A stretch of DNA of 64,000 bases from Owenia fusiformis (taxonomy: Eukaryota > Annelida > Polychaeta > Sabellida > Oweniidae). Shown one piece after another: positions 1-10,545 of this stretch (position 1 is its first letter; every line of letters begins with the position of its first letter). Made by a program: the position numbers and the translations under genes. Below the pieces are notes generated by a model, which was not told where the DNA came from, did not search any database, and saw only the letters and a program-made list of their open reading frames with translations. The DNA is taken from the NCBI GenBank assembly GCA_903813345.2, contig CAIIXF020000012.1, forward strand, positions 31,936,501 to 32,000,500, read 5' to 3'.

Positions 1-795
1 TCCGACGTAACATGTGAAAAATGCAACTGAGACTAAAATCAGGGTACGTATTACTGCATTTCTCGATTTTGCCATTTGTGCGTGCCTTTGGTCGGATGCT
101 AACGCCGAGGCAGATTCATGTCTTAGATGTGCTAGTATTCGGCTATAGCAAAATACCATTATGCAAAATGGGATTGCGAACCGATTAGCAAAATAATAGA
201 CACCGAAAAATGATTCAACTGTATCATTGATCCACTCTGTCCACAGAGAACAATGCTTTCCTTGCAAGACAGTAGTTCCAATTTCATTACCTTCGTTTAT
301 TAATGGCAATATCCATAACATGAATATAACGATTCTCAACCTCTTCTTGGTCAAGTGCCTTTTGTGAATCAACGGGTGAATCAAGGCGATGTATCTCTCA
401 AGGGTTAAACATACTATGTTCCACGTGGACATATTCAGTATGGCCCATGGAAAATACTCCGACATCCACACTCGACAAAATAACGAAGCAATCAGTCCGT
501 GGTTTGTGATCCAATCCATATTGCTTATCAGTTTATTAAGGATGATAAAGAGAGACGCAAGCATGTCAAAAATACTTTGGTTAATAATAAGCGTGTTACT
601 AATCTTTTGCCGGAGTTTTGCTGATTTGAGAAATATAAACACCACAAAAAGATTCCCTAGAAATCCAGCACTACATACAATACCATATCCCAATTTGTCT
701 TCAAAAGTTATGAATGTGTTTACAGTAAATCCTTCCGCATCAGCTTTTTCTATCACATTTTGTAATGTTTGGTTTCCATTAATGTTATTTTCCAT
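1..795 (-). CDS. Rhodopsin-family G-protein-coupled receptor, 5' part (runs off the window)
   Basis: A minus-strand reading frame starts with ATG at 795 and stays open for 265 codons to base 1, so the rest of TM6 and TM7 lie outside the window. Seen: N-glycosylation sites at the N terminus, TM1 near residues 36-58 with the GFLGN asparagine (N48), TM2 with D77, a TM3 cysteine (C107) that can pair with C182 in the second extracellular loop, the E-R-Y form of the DRY motif at 133-135 followed by IALIHPL, an FCY in TM5 (about 215-217), a basic third loop and the start of TM6. This is a class A peptide/amine-type plasma-membrane receptor. The ligand cannot be named and the match is to the family only. 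The segment has no introns. Confidence 0.9.
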   Translation of the reverse strand, partial: MENNINGNQTLQNVIEKADAEGFTVNTFITFEDKLGYGIVCSAGFLGNLFVVFIFLKSAKLRQKISNTLIINQSIFDMLASLFIILNKLISNMDWITNHGLIASLFCRVWMSEYFPWAILNMSTWNIVCLTLERYIALIHPLIHKRHLTKKRLRIVIFMLWILPLINEGNEIGTTVLQGKHCSLWTEWINDTVESFFGVYYFANRFAIPFCIMVFCYSRILAHLRHESASALASDQRHAQMAKSRNAVIRTLILVSVAFFTCYVG

Positions 796-1337
796 TGTTA
801 AAAGTGCAATATTGCCACCTTGTTGACGTACCAGGTAATGTCCGCCGCTATTGGGTTTTACAACAACACCTGGCTTTTTATATCGTTATCTGGGTAAATA
901 TAACGCCAAGAGGGGGAGAAACACCAGGGTTCAAAGATGACATACGCTTATAATGTAATTCTGTATTGAGATGACATCGTCGTTGATTGGTCAAAAGTCG
1001 ACAAATAAATGACGTCATCAATGGCGGTTTCGTATTTCGAATAATATTATGCTCATTTCTGGCGTGTTAACCAATATTATAACTTGTTATTTCACATCAA
1101 GATAAAAAATGTGTACGGAATATGCCTATATCAATTAAAACCTCCCATCGAAGTGTAGTATTTGATAACTAGCCGACGAAAATTCGAACGAACGAAGGTG
1201 GTAAGCAAGAGAGGTAATTATGTCTGTCACCTGGGGCTTTCCCTCCTCTTTATTACGCCCTGGTAATCACTTGCCGCGCATGCGCTTTCCCTGATTTAAC
1301 ATTAAAAACGTAATAGAGGAAACAGACGACTGTCTTT
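796..1337. other. Intergenic DNA between the GPCR start and the minisatellite
   Basis: No coding frame with family features is visible. A weak inverted pair (ctctttattacg near 1245 and cgtaatagag near 1308) lies just before the minisatellite. The stretch probably holds the receptor promoter. Confidence 0.5.
874..890 (-). promoter_or_regulatory. Possible TATA box of the GPCR gene
   Basis: Read on the minus strand the sequence is gatataaaaagcca, about 85 bases upstream of the receptor ATG. The motif and its spacing suit a core promoter with a short 5' leader, but A+T-rich DNA gives such matches by chance. Confidence 0.3.
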
Positions 1338-3545
1338 TTTAGAATTGCAGAAGAAGACAATGGTCTCGTTAACAACTGCAGAACCACACGATGGTCTCAT
1401 TTACAATGGCAGAACCACACGATGGTCTCATTTACAATGACAGAAGAAGACGACAGTCTCATTAACAATGACAGAAGCAGACGATGGACTCATTTACAAC
1501 GGCAGAAGAAGACGACAGTCTCATTAACAATGACAGAAGCAGACGATGGACTCATTTACAATGGCAGAAGCAGACGACAGTCTCATTTACGATAGCAGAA
1601 GCGGGCGATGGTCTCATTTACAATGGCGGAAGCAGGTAACAGTCTCATTAACAATGACAGAAGTAGACGATGGTCTCATTTACAACGCCAGAACCACACG
1701 ATGGTCTCATTTACAATGGCAGAAGCAGACGATGGCCTCAATTACGATGTCAGAAGCAGACGATGGTCTCATTTACAACGACAGAACCACAGGATGGTCT
1801 CATTTACAATGGCAGAAGCAGACGACAGTCTCATTTACAATGGAAGAAGCAGACGATGGTCTCATTTTCAACGGCAGAACCACACGATGGTCTCATTTAC
1901 AATTGCAGAACCACACGATGGTCTCATTTACAATGGCAGAAGCAGACGCCGGTTTCATATACAACTGCAGAAGTAGATGACGGTCTCATTTACATCGGCA
2001 GAAGCAGAAGATAGTCTCATTTACAATGGCAGAGGCAGGCGACAGCCTCATTAACAATGGCAGAAGAAGACGATGGTCTCATTAACAACAGCAGAACTAG
2101 ACGATAGTCTCATATACAATGGCAGAATCAGACTATTGTATCATTTACAACTACAGAACCAGCGATGGTCTCATTTTCAACCCCAGAACCACACGATGGT
2201 CTCCTTTACAATGGCAGAAGCAGACGATGGTCTCATTTACAATAACAGAAGTAGACGACAGGCTCATTATCAATGGCAGAAGCAAACGATGGTCTCATTT
2301 ACAATGGCAGAAGCAGACGATGGTCTCATTTACAATGGCAGAAGCAGACGAAAGTCTCATTTACAATGGCAGAAGCAGACGATGGTCTCATTTACAATGG
2401 CAGAAGCAGACGAAAGTCTCATTTACAATGGCAGAAGCAGACGAAAGTCTCATTTACAACGACAGAACCACAGGATGGTCTCATTTACAATGGCAGAAGC
2501 AGACGACAGTCTCATTTACAATGGCAGAAGCAGATAACAGTCTCATTAACAATTACAGAAGCAGACGATGGTATCGTTAACCCCGGCAGAACCAGACGAT
2601 GGTCTCGTATACAATGGCAGAAACAGCAGAAGCAGGCGACAGTCTTATTTACAACGGCAGAACCAGACGATGGTCTCATTTACAACAGAAGAACCAGACG
2701 ATGATCTCATTTACAGTGGCAGAAACAGACTACAGAATCATTTACAATGGCAGAACCAGACGATTGTCTCATTTACAATGGCAGAAGCAGGCAATCATAT
2801 CATTTACTATGGCAGAGGCAGACGATTGTCTTATTTACAATGGCAGAAGAAAACGCCAGTCTCATTTACAATCGCAGAAGCAGACGCGTCCGATATAGAT
2901 AGTCTCATTTGCAATGACAGAAATAGACGACGGTCTCATTCAAAATTGCAGTAGCAGACGACCTTATCTCATCTACAATAGCAGAGCAAGCGATAATCTC
3001 AATAACAATGCCAGGAACAGACGACAGCTCTCATTTAAAATGACAGAAGCAGATCGACGACCTAGTCTCATTTGTAATAACAGAAGCAGATGACAGTCTC
3101 ATTTACAGTGACAGAAGCAGACGACAGTCTCAATTTTAACCTCAGGGACAGGCAATTTTCTCATTTACAATGGCAGAAGCAGACGATATTCTCATTTTTA
3201 ACCTCAGGGGCAGACGATTTTTTCATTTACAATGGCAGAAGCAGACGAAAGTCTCATTTAGAAGGACAGAAGTGGATGACAGTCTTATTTTCAATGGCAA
3301 AAGAAGACGATGGTCTCATTTACAATGGCAGAAGCAGACAACGGTTTCATTTAGAAAGGCAGAAGCAGACGTCAGTCTCATTTAGAAGGACAGAAGTAGA
3401 CGAAAGTCTCATTTACAATGGCAGAAGTAGACGAAAGTTTCATTTACAATGGCAGAAGCAGACGATGGTCTCATTTACAATGGCAGAAGCAGACGACAGT
3501 CTCATTTACAATGGAAGAAGCAGACGAAGAGCTCATTTGTACTGT
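1338..3545. repeat. 31-bp minisatellite array, about 71 units
   Basis: The unit contains the core ggcagaagcagacgatgg followed by tctcatttaca and recurs every 31 bases with substitutions such as gaagaagac, gaaccacac and cattaaca. The unit has no stop codon in any forward frame, and 31 is not a multiple of 3, so reading one frame passes through all three phases and gives a 31-residue protein repeat (MAEADDGLIYNG, then SRRWSHLQWQKQ). Overlapping open stretches therefore occur in all frames, for example 1546-1980, 1608-1976, 1670-2014, 2073-2537, 2119-2580, 2273-2704 and 3090-3584. The reverse strand is closed. No promoter, signal peptide or splice context marks it as a gene, so I treat it as a repeat and not a CDS. 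Confidence 0.95.
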
Positions 3546-3720
3546 CAGACTAGACGATGCTTGTCGATTCAATACAAATGGTGAACACGAAGGAGTCATC
3601 ATACAAATAAATATTTTGCCCAAATTTGTTTTCCCTTTACCAGAGGTGCTTTGCGTGCTCCCTAACCATGACAAAAAAGTATAGCCTTGTGAATATTAAC
3701 CAAATCTTACTCAAAATGCA
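3541..3720. repeat. 3' flank of the minisatellite, copy 1
   Basis: This stretch (cgatgcttgtcgattcaata through accaaatcttactcaa) is repeated in diverged form at 3880-4140, each time directly after a block of 31-bp units. The array plus its flank has therefore duplicated as one unit. Confidence 0.8.
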
Positions 3721-3895
3721 ATTTAGAGAAAGAAGACGAAGATCGTATTTACAATGGCACAAGCAGATGATAGTCTCATTTACAATGACAGAACCAAACG
3801 ACGGTCTCATTTATAATGGCAGAAGCAGACGACAGTCTCATTTACAATGATAGAAGCAGACAACGAGCACATTAACAATGACAGACTCAACGATG
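3721..3895. repeat. Second, short block of the 31-bp minisatellite
   Basis: Five to six units of the 31-bp repeat, separated from the main array by the flank copy at 3541-3720. Confidence 0.85.
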
Positions 3896-4140
3896 CTCGA
3901 TTTAATACGAACTTAGCACGGGAGAAGACTCGTAAAAAGGAAAACCGCTGTACCCATGCATTTCCAATTATTGGTGGGTATTTGCAGCTGAGCTACTTTA
4001 ATCAGAGACCGTCTGTCATTTTTACTTATAACTATTTTGCCGAATTTGGTTTATCCTTTACCCTACTTCAAAGGTTCTTTACATGCTCGCTCTCAAAGAC
4101 AAATAAAAGTATAGTCTTATGAACATTAACCAAATCTTAC
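3880..4140. repeat. 3' flank of the minisatellite, copy 2
   Basis: Diverged copy of 3541-3720, sharing cgatgct, the ttttgcc...tttaccc block and the closing accaaatcttactcaa. It marks the right edge of the duplicated array. Confidence 0.75.
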
Positions 4141-4244
4141 TCAATTTTTTAATGTATGTACTATAGACATTATCATGATTGAAAATAACAATAACAAGAA
4201 CACAAATGTGTACAAAATGTCCCCACCTATGGGTGATCCCGTCA

Positions 4245-4805
4245 AATGGTTATCCTAAAAATGAGTAGACAAGACTTTACCGACACAATTTGAGGACAGA
4301 AAATCCAAAATGGCCACCTTAAAATTTACCCAGAATGCCAAAATATTAGTCAGTTCTAGATTTTCATACTAAGAACCACCCCTGAAAATTTGAAATTGAT
4401 CCGTCACACAGTTAACCAGAAAACATGTAAACAAGACTTTACAGACAAGATTTGAGGACAGAAAATCAAAAATGGCTGCCTTGACATTTATCCAGAATGC
4501 CAAAAAACTAATCTGTTCTAGATTTTCATACTGAGAATCATCCCTGAAAATTTGAAATTGATCTACCAAACGGTTCACCTGAAAATGCGTAGACAAGACT
4601 TTACAGACAAGATTTTAGGACGGAAAATCCAAAATGGCTCCCTTGACATTTACCCAGAATGCCGAAAAACTAATCAGATCTAGATTTTCATACTAAGAAT
4701 CATCCCTGGAAATTTGAAATTGATCTACCAAACGGTTCACCTGAAAACGCGTAGACAAGACTTTACAGACAAGATTTTAGGGTGGAAAAATCCAAAATGG
4801 CCGAC
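4245..4805. repeat. Tandem repeat, period 162 bp, about 3.4 copies
   Basis: The string cagaatgcc starts at 4331, 4493 and 4655, giving an exact 162-base period. Each unit also carries agacaagactttacagacaa, tagattttcatact and ccaaaatggc. No reading frame is conserved. Confidence 0.9.
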
Positions 4806-5680
4806 AATAAAAAAGTGATTATGAGTTTTTGCTGATTTCCTTTTACAAAATTATCACATATAACTACTGTTAACAATAACATAGACTTTTACAACAAAGT
4901 ACACCTGAAATTATTTATAAAGCTACTAAATAGTTAAAGTATGAAAACTGAAAAACACCATTCAATATGATACAAAGTATTATCGTGCGCTAACTTTTCT
5001 TAAAACATTCAAAATGGCTGACATGACTGAGGTAACAGGTCCAAAACCTAATCAGATCTAGAATGAAGTGAGCTGAACAAGATGTTAAAGTTTTAAAAGC
5101 ATCTGTGAAGCCGTTTTTCTTAAAGTTTGCAGGCACGGATTTTAGCATTTGACTTCAAAATGGCCGACAGGAAGTAGGTATCGAGTTAATTTTTTTCATC
5201 CACATCTGTATGCACTCATTTAAGTTATCCCTGAACATTTGAAGGTGATATCTGTAGCGGTTTTGGAGAAAACTGCCGGACGAACGGACGGACGTACTCC
5301 CGCAGAGTCCTTTGTGCAATTTTTTCCTTGTGCTGTGCAATTAGATTTATTTAGCGGGTTGCACATTCTAGTACAGTCCACAGTGCCAAATCTGTCCAAC
5401 TTATAATGCACAATGTTAAGCATATCAAAATTGATACGGGGTGCGATTGTTCTTTATGAACGTGAGGTGCACTGGTTATGAAAACTGACCAATTTCTGGG
5501 TTGCACCACAGAAGTAGGTAAAAACCCCAGAAGGGTATATCTGAACGCATGGCGCACAGCACTAAGGACTCTGTGGGAGAGCAGACAGACGGACAGACGG
5601 ACAGACAGACGGACGGACGCGCCTAGACCGACAATATGGCCCAACACTATGTGGTGGGGACATAAAAATGCAATTACTCT
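4806..5680. repeat. Dispersed repeat with GGACGGAC runs and an imperfect inverted pair
   Basis: The stretch continues the aaaatggccgac-type repeat and ends in ggacgaacggacggacg (about 5277-5293) and agacggacagacggacagac (about 5587-5606). The block ctcccgcagagtcc (about 5298) returns inverted as ggactctgtgggag (about 5568), so the two GGACGGAC runs face each other. This looks like a decayed transposon of a type common in marine invertebrate genomes. No coding sequence is seen. Confidence 0.55.
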
Positions 5681-6757
5681 TTAGTTCAGAAAGTTAAATG
5701 TGAGCTTACCGGATATAGCTAACATTAAAAAGCAATAGTTGAATTGAATAGATTGAATTGAAGATATGCCTGTTGGATTATGGTAATTCTTCATGGAAGA
5801 GAGCAGTATTTACTTATAAAAGCAAATATTAATCAATGTTTTATTGCCTTTGCTAATGACCAATTGCAATGTATTTATCAACACGTAATCATTGTTGCTT
5901 TTTTCGTACCTTGATTTGAAAGTCTTATGTCGGATACGTGGGGCTTATTGCTCGAGAGCACGCCAATCATCAACATGAAAGCAAATAGATTGGTCTCATG
6001 TTTGTACTTGATGGAATGTGTCCTTATAATAGAGGGCCCGGGTTTGTCCAAAAAGATGAACCCTTGCAAAAAAACAATATACTGCATTTATCAAACGACC
6101 AAGTGTAATCTTTGTTTTGTAATCGTTATACGTATGATTTTGATAGTGTAATATGTAATTAGTGTATTTTATCGTCCGTAAAAAATTCACAATCATTTGC
6201 TAATTACATTTAAATACTCATTGATAAAAAGTGACCATCCAGCGAGATTTTAGATTTTCAGATCGTACTGTTCTGTATTCTGTTATCAAGGGTCACGTGA
6301 TAACTCTTATTATTTATTATTTATGCAATGAATATCGTTCACTTGATGATTTCGACATTTTATGTAAATTCCTTTGAGTGTTTTTCAATAACCTACTATA
6401 TAGACAATTCACAGTTGTCATAAAAGAAAGATTCGCAACTCACTTATAGCATGTTAATTACTCCCGTATGACGTATAACTTATGAAGGCTTTGATTACGT
6501 CATCAGTTATTGCGCAGATCTATATGGTGCAATATTCTTCTAAATTATCGTCTATACGTACGTGCTCGTTTAATCGTATCATTAAAATTAAGGTTACACA
6601 TATACGATGGGTCTTCTGTTTATCATAAACCCCATATTCTTAAACCAAACAGATTAAAACATTTCACATTGTGATTTACTCTTATGTTTAATTCGATGCA
6701 ATGTACCGCATGCAAAAATGTTTTGAACTGAAAAACTGCAGCTTTTATTTGTCTCAT
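5681..6757. other. Intergenic DNA without recognised features
   Basis: AT-rich single-copy-looking DNA. Only short frames with no family motif are present. Confidence 0.5.
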
Positions 6758-6860
6758 ATATACGAGGGGTGATCAGGGATTTCTGGAACGTTGGCTCTAT
6801 TTTTGCCATTTTTATCCTTTCTTGGTGATGTTTTCACACAATATAACCCAAACATAGAGA
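6758..6860 (+). mobile_element. Left inverted arm of a DNA-transposon-like element
   Basis: The block 6792-6855 (starting tggctctatttttgccattt) reappears inverted at about 10455-10518 with only a few mismatches. The outer end reads tatatacgaggggtgatc, which resembles mariner-type terminal repeats, and the right arm ends in a matching but shortened tatacgagacc. Between the arms lie 3.6 kb, most of it a LINE. Confidence 0.65.
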
Positions 6861-6998
6861 ATCTACAAAATGTGATTGTTTCCATCGGTTGTGCCCGTGT
6901 ACCACAGGCACCATTCCCCCAGAATTAGCTGGGTGTGATTTCTATCTTTTCCCAACAATGAAGAAAAAATTATGAGGTATCCACTTTGAGGACAGTAA

Positions 6999-9914
6999 TG
7001 GGAATTCACACACCAATGTTGGTCACGAAGTAGAAAAGATGGTCTGTATCACTATACTGGCAAATCATATGTCGACCATTGCATTGTGTCAGAAAGGTTA
7101 TTCAATTGTTGTAACAAAATATATGTGATGGATGATGAATTGATAAACACATATGATCACCTCCCAGTTTGCATTGAATTATCAGTAGAAAATATATGTG
7201 TAGTCAAGTCAAGTAATATAATAGTAAATACAGGACCCACTAGGATAGCATGGACTAAATTAACAAATGATAGCAAGAACGTGTATCAATTATCATTGGA
7301 ACCAGAGCTTACACAATTATATAATGAAATTCAAAGTAAGGAAGGTATTCTTACAGATTTAAATATCGAATTGTATTTTGAAAGATTGACACAGCTACTT
7401 AAAAATAAGGCAAACGATGCCTTTCCCAAGAAACGCTTTGTAAAATACTTGAAGCCATACTGGTCAGAAACACTGAAACGTCTTGTTAAGGAGAAAAAGT
7501 CGACATGGAACAAATGGGTTAAGGCGGGTAAACAAAGAAATATTGAAAATGTTGTATGCCGAAATTATAAACAAGCTAAGGGGGAATTTCAGAGAGAATT
7601 GAGACGTGCTGAATACCAACATCAACTAAAGCTACAGGAAGAAATAGATAGTGCTTCAGAAATATCCATGTCGTTTTTCTGGTCCTTAGTTAAAAGTCGC
7701 AGACGCACTAAGCAAACTACAAGTAACATTAAGAGTGATGATGGTGTACTGCTGACCAATCCTTCAGACATTAAGGATGAATGGAAGAATTATTTTTCCA
7801 AACTTGTGGCATTTAATGACAATGCTCTTTTTGACAAAGATTTCAGTCAATACATAGACAGTGAGATTGAGAAAATAAATGCTGAGCCATCTGACATGAA
7901 CGATAAGGCTTTTAAGACACCAATCACCGAGCATGAAATGTCAAACTTATGTACCAAGCTTTCCAGCAACAAATCTCCTGGATGGGATGATATATGCTCC
8001 GATCATTTAAAACTAGGTGGAGCCAAGCTAATTAGTGTTTTGACAATTTTGTTTAAGTGCATTGTACAATTAGAGTATATCCCAAGGGGCTTTAAAACAG
8101 GAGTACTTATTCCACTTTTCAAAGGGGGTAATAAAGACCCATTGAACAAAGATAACCATCGTGGAATCACCCTAATGTGCACATATATGAAGTTACTCGA
8201 AGGATTAATGGCCAAAAGGGATCGAGAATGTCAAGAACTCGGATATCATGATGAAAAACACGAATTACAAGGTGTTAGTAGAAAAAACGTCTCCAGTCTG
8301 CATACGTCATTTCTGGCAAGAGAGGCAATAGCCACAGGGCTCGAAAGAGGAAATGACGTCATAATAGTAGCACTCGACATCAGGAAAGCATTTGATGGGG
8401 TGTACCACAAGGGTCTATTATATAAGATGCATGAGCAAGGTATCCGAGGGAAACTTTGGAGGCTATTGAGGAATGCGTATGATGATTATAACTGCACTGT
8501 GCGTGTCCAAGGGTGCAATGACCTTTCAGAGTCCTTTAATGTAGAACAATCTGTTCATCAGGGCGGGGTCTACAGCATGGAGCTGTACGCCAAGTATACG
8601 AATGGACTGATACAAGAAATATGTGAGAGTGGTGTTGGCTCATCTATAAATGGACTTAATAATACAATACCGACGTATGCAGATGACACCATGCTAATTG
8701 CATACCATGTGCCAGTCATGCAACAGCTCTTAAATGCAGTGTACCAATACAGTCTAAAATGGCGTTTTACGTATCACCCCCATAAATGTAAATCAGTAAT
8801 ATTCAGTAAGGGGAGATCGACCCAGAAATGTGAACTATCGATAGGTGGCGTAGATATTCCAGTCGTAGATCAGCTAGAACACCTGGGGCTCCCTCTTATA
8901 CCTAATGGTAACTATACTAATTTCATAGAGAACAGAATTGGTAAAGGTAGAAGGGTAATTAACTCCTACGTTGGGGTAACATCGAGTCATATCAATCCAT
9001 CTAACCCACTGACAATCTCGAAACTTTATTGGACCGTTGCAATGCCATCTATGTTGTACGGACTTGAAATTATACCACTGAAGGAAAGTGATTACACAAA
9101 ATTGAGCCACGGGCACAAGGTAATTGCAAAGAAGATCCAAGGACTCCCGATAAATACAAGTAATCCTGCAGTTTTACCACAGCTTGGATGGAGCGAGATA
9201 TCGTACATCATTGACCAAATGAAGTTAATGTTTATATGGCAATTGCTTGTTCTTCCAATAAGTAGCATTTGCAAACGCTTAACAATCCAGCGTTTAATTG
9301 AAATCATCTCTAAAAATCTTCATGCACAGTCACCGATAAGGGACATTGTTCACACGTGTAACAAATATGGATTATTGCCAGATGTAATGTCTATGGTAAA
9401 AACAGCTCTCATTCCAAGCAAATCGTCATGGAAAAAGACTGTCAAAGATACCTTATGGGATCACCAGTTAAATTCCTGGCATTTGGAAATGTTAACATAT
9501 AGAAAGTTGAATGTATATGCAGATGTTGTCATGTTTATCAAACCGATATCATGGTGGTGTGTGAGTAAGAGGTATCCGAAAATAGTAAAATATGTTCGTA
9601 TTGTGATGACACTATTAGTGGGAGAAGGAAACTTGCAAGTGAATAAGGCACAATGGTCAAACGAGAATGACAGAACGTGTAAATTATGCAATATTGATGA
9701 AGAAACCTTGATACACATGGTACTTAAATGTGAAAAGTTGAATGAGGAGAGAAAGCCAATTGTTGATATAGTAGAGGAATATGGATGCAATACAATGAAC
9801 GACGAAAATAAACTGAGGTTTATATTCGATGAGGGTCAAATCCTAGACGATGTATCTCTGATCGCTGTCGCAAGGTCAATTTTTATGATGTATCACAAGA
9901 GAGATATCTCCTAA
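6999..9914 (+). CDS. Non-LTR retrotransposon (LINE) polyprotein, 5'-truncated: endonuclease end plus reverse transcriptase
   Basis: The open frame begins after a stop at 6996 and runs to TAA at 9912. The first codons give the tail of an APE-type endonuclease (DHCIVSERL, then YDHLPV), so the upstream two thirds of that domain is missing. The reverse transcriptase follows: KSPGWDD near 7972, a DIRKAFD catalytic block at 8376, an altered HQGGVYSMELY where families usually have RQG-type residues, and the YADD active site at 8676-8687. A C-terminal C-X2-C-H-C knuckle (CKLCNIDEETLIHMVLKC) lies near 9678. The protein copies its own RNA into the genome. The frame is intact over more than 900 codons, so the copy is fairly young. 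The clade (CR1/Jockey/I-like) is not resolved. Confidence 0.93.
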   Translation, partial: WEFTHQCWSRSRKDGLYHYTGKSYVDHCIVSERLFNCCNKIYVMDDELINTYDHLPVCIELSVENICVVKSSNIIVNTGPTRIAWTKLTNDSKNVYQLSLEPELTQLYNEIQSKEGILTDLNIELYFERLTQLLKNKANDAFPKKRFVKYLKPYWSETLKRLVKEKKSTWNKWVKAGKQRNIENVVCRNYKQAKGEFQRELRRAEYQHQLKLQEEIDSASEISMSFFWSLVKSRRRTKQTTSNIKSDDGVLLTNPSDIKDEWKNYFSKLVAFNDNALFDKDFSQYIDSEIEKINAEPSDMNDKAFKTPITEHEMSNLCTKLSSNKSPGWDDICSDHLKLGGAKLISVLTILFKCIVQLEYIPRGFKTGVLIPLFKGGNKDPLNKDNHRGITLMCTYMKLLEGLMAKRDRECQELGYHDEKHELQGVSRKNVSSLHTSFLAREAIATGLERGNDVIIVALDIRKAFDGVYHKGLLYKMHEQGIRGKLWRLLRNAYDDYNCTVRVQGCNDLSESFNVEQSVHQGGVYSMELYAKYTNGLIQEICESGVGSSINGLNNTIPTYADDTMLIAYHVPVMQQLLNAVYQYSLKWRFTYHPHKCKSVIFSKGRSTQKCELSIGGVDIPVVDQLEHLGLPLIPNGNYTNFIENRIGKGRRVINSYVGVTSSHINPSNPLTISKLYWTVAMPSMLYGLEIIPLKESDYTKLSHGHKVIAKKIQGLPINTSNPAVLPQLGWSEISYIIDQMKLMFIWQLLVLPISSICKRLTIQRLIEIISKNLHAQSPIRDIVHTCNKYGLLPDVMSMVKTALIPSKSSWKKTVKDTLWDHQLNSWHLEMLTYRKLNVYADVVMFIKPISWWCVSKRYPKIVKYVRIVMTLLVGEGNLQVNKAQWSNENDRTCKLCNIDEETLIHMVLKCEKLNEERKPIVDIVEEYGCNTMNDENKLRFIFDEGQILDDVSLIAVARSIFMMYHKRDIS

Positions 9915-10139
9915 GATATTATTTACCACTGAATGCATCACTTAATTTGTATATTGTCATTGTAAATAGGTCTATTCGTGTAATAGGCATTGCAATATGT
10001 AAATAACGTGTAATTATTTTTATACTTTATACTTAACACCTATTTATACACACATGTACAAATGTTCATCATATAAAATGTATGTAAATGTACTCATCAG
10101 AAATTGATGGATAAAATAAACATAATAATAATAATAATC
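9915..10139 (+). mobile_element. LINE 3' untranslated region and (ATA)n tail
   Basis: AT-rich sequence after the RT stop, ending in aataaacataataataataa near 10114-10138. Such a short microsatellite tail is the usual 3' end of this kind of LINE. It defines the right boundary of the insertion. Confidence 0.75.
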
Positions 10140-10440
10140 ACGTCTTTCGGGACTGGGTGAAAAGGCATAACATATCCTTACAAAGTGCTGGTAACTAATT
10201 TGAAGGATTTGAATTGATGGAAGAATACTAATAGTTACTATGAATATTATTAATGAATATACTAAACGAAATCATACAACCTAGATACAGTATGTCACAT
10301 ATTCAGCAATTAATACAGTGTCTTAACATCATATAACATTTAAAATTTGGTATTTTTCTGAGCTCCACCTTGTCGCGTCACTAGTTAACATGGTAACAAA
10401 AACAATAGGATAATAATGTCATAGAACAGTGAAATCTTCA

Positions 10441-10545
10441 TGGTGTGATCCTATATATTTGGGTTATATTGTGTGAAAAAATCACCAAGAAAGGATAAAA
10501 ATGGCAAAAATAGAGCCAGCGGTCTCGTATATTAATTAATTATAT
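10441..10545 (-). mobile_element. Right inverted arm of the element that encloses the LINE
   Basis: Reverse complement of the left arm at 6792-6855 (ttgtgtgaaaaaatcaccaa, then aatggcaaaaatagagcc). The segment 10140-10440 between the LINE tail and this arm is the element's own interior and shows no coding frame. Confidence 0.65.

Noticed and set aside
389-826. 145-codon frame on the plus strand
   Set aside because: It is the opposite strand of the GPCR coding region, which has clear family motifs on the minus strand.
1546-3684. Many overlapping plus-strand frames of 70-165 codons as separate genes
   Set aside because: All are phases of the same 31-bp minisatellite. No promoter, splice or targeting features single one out.
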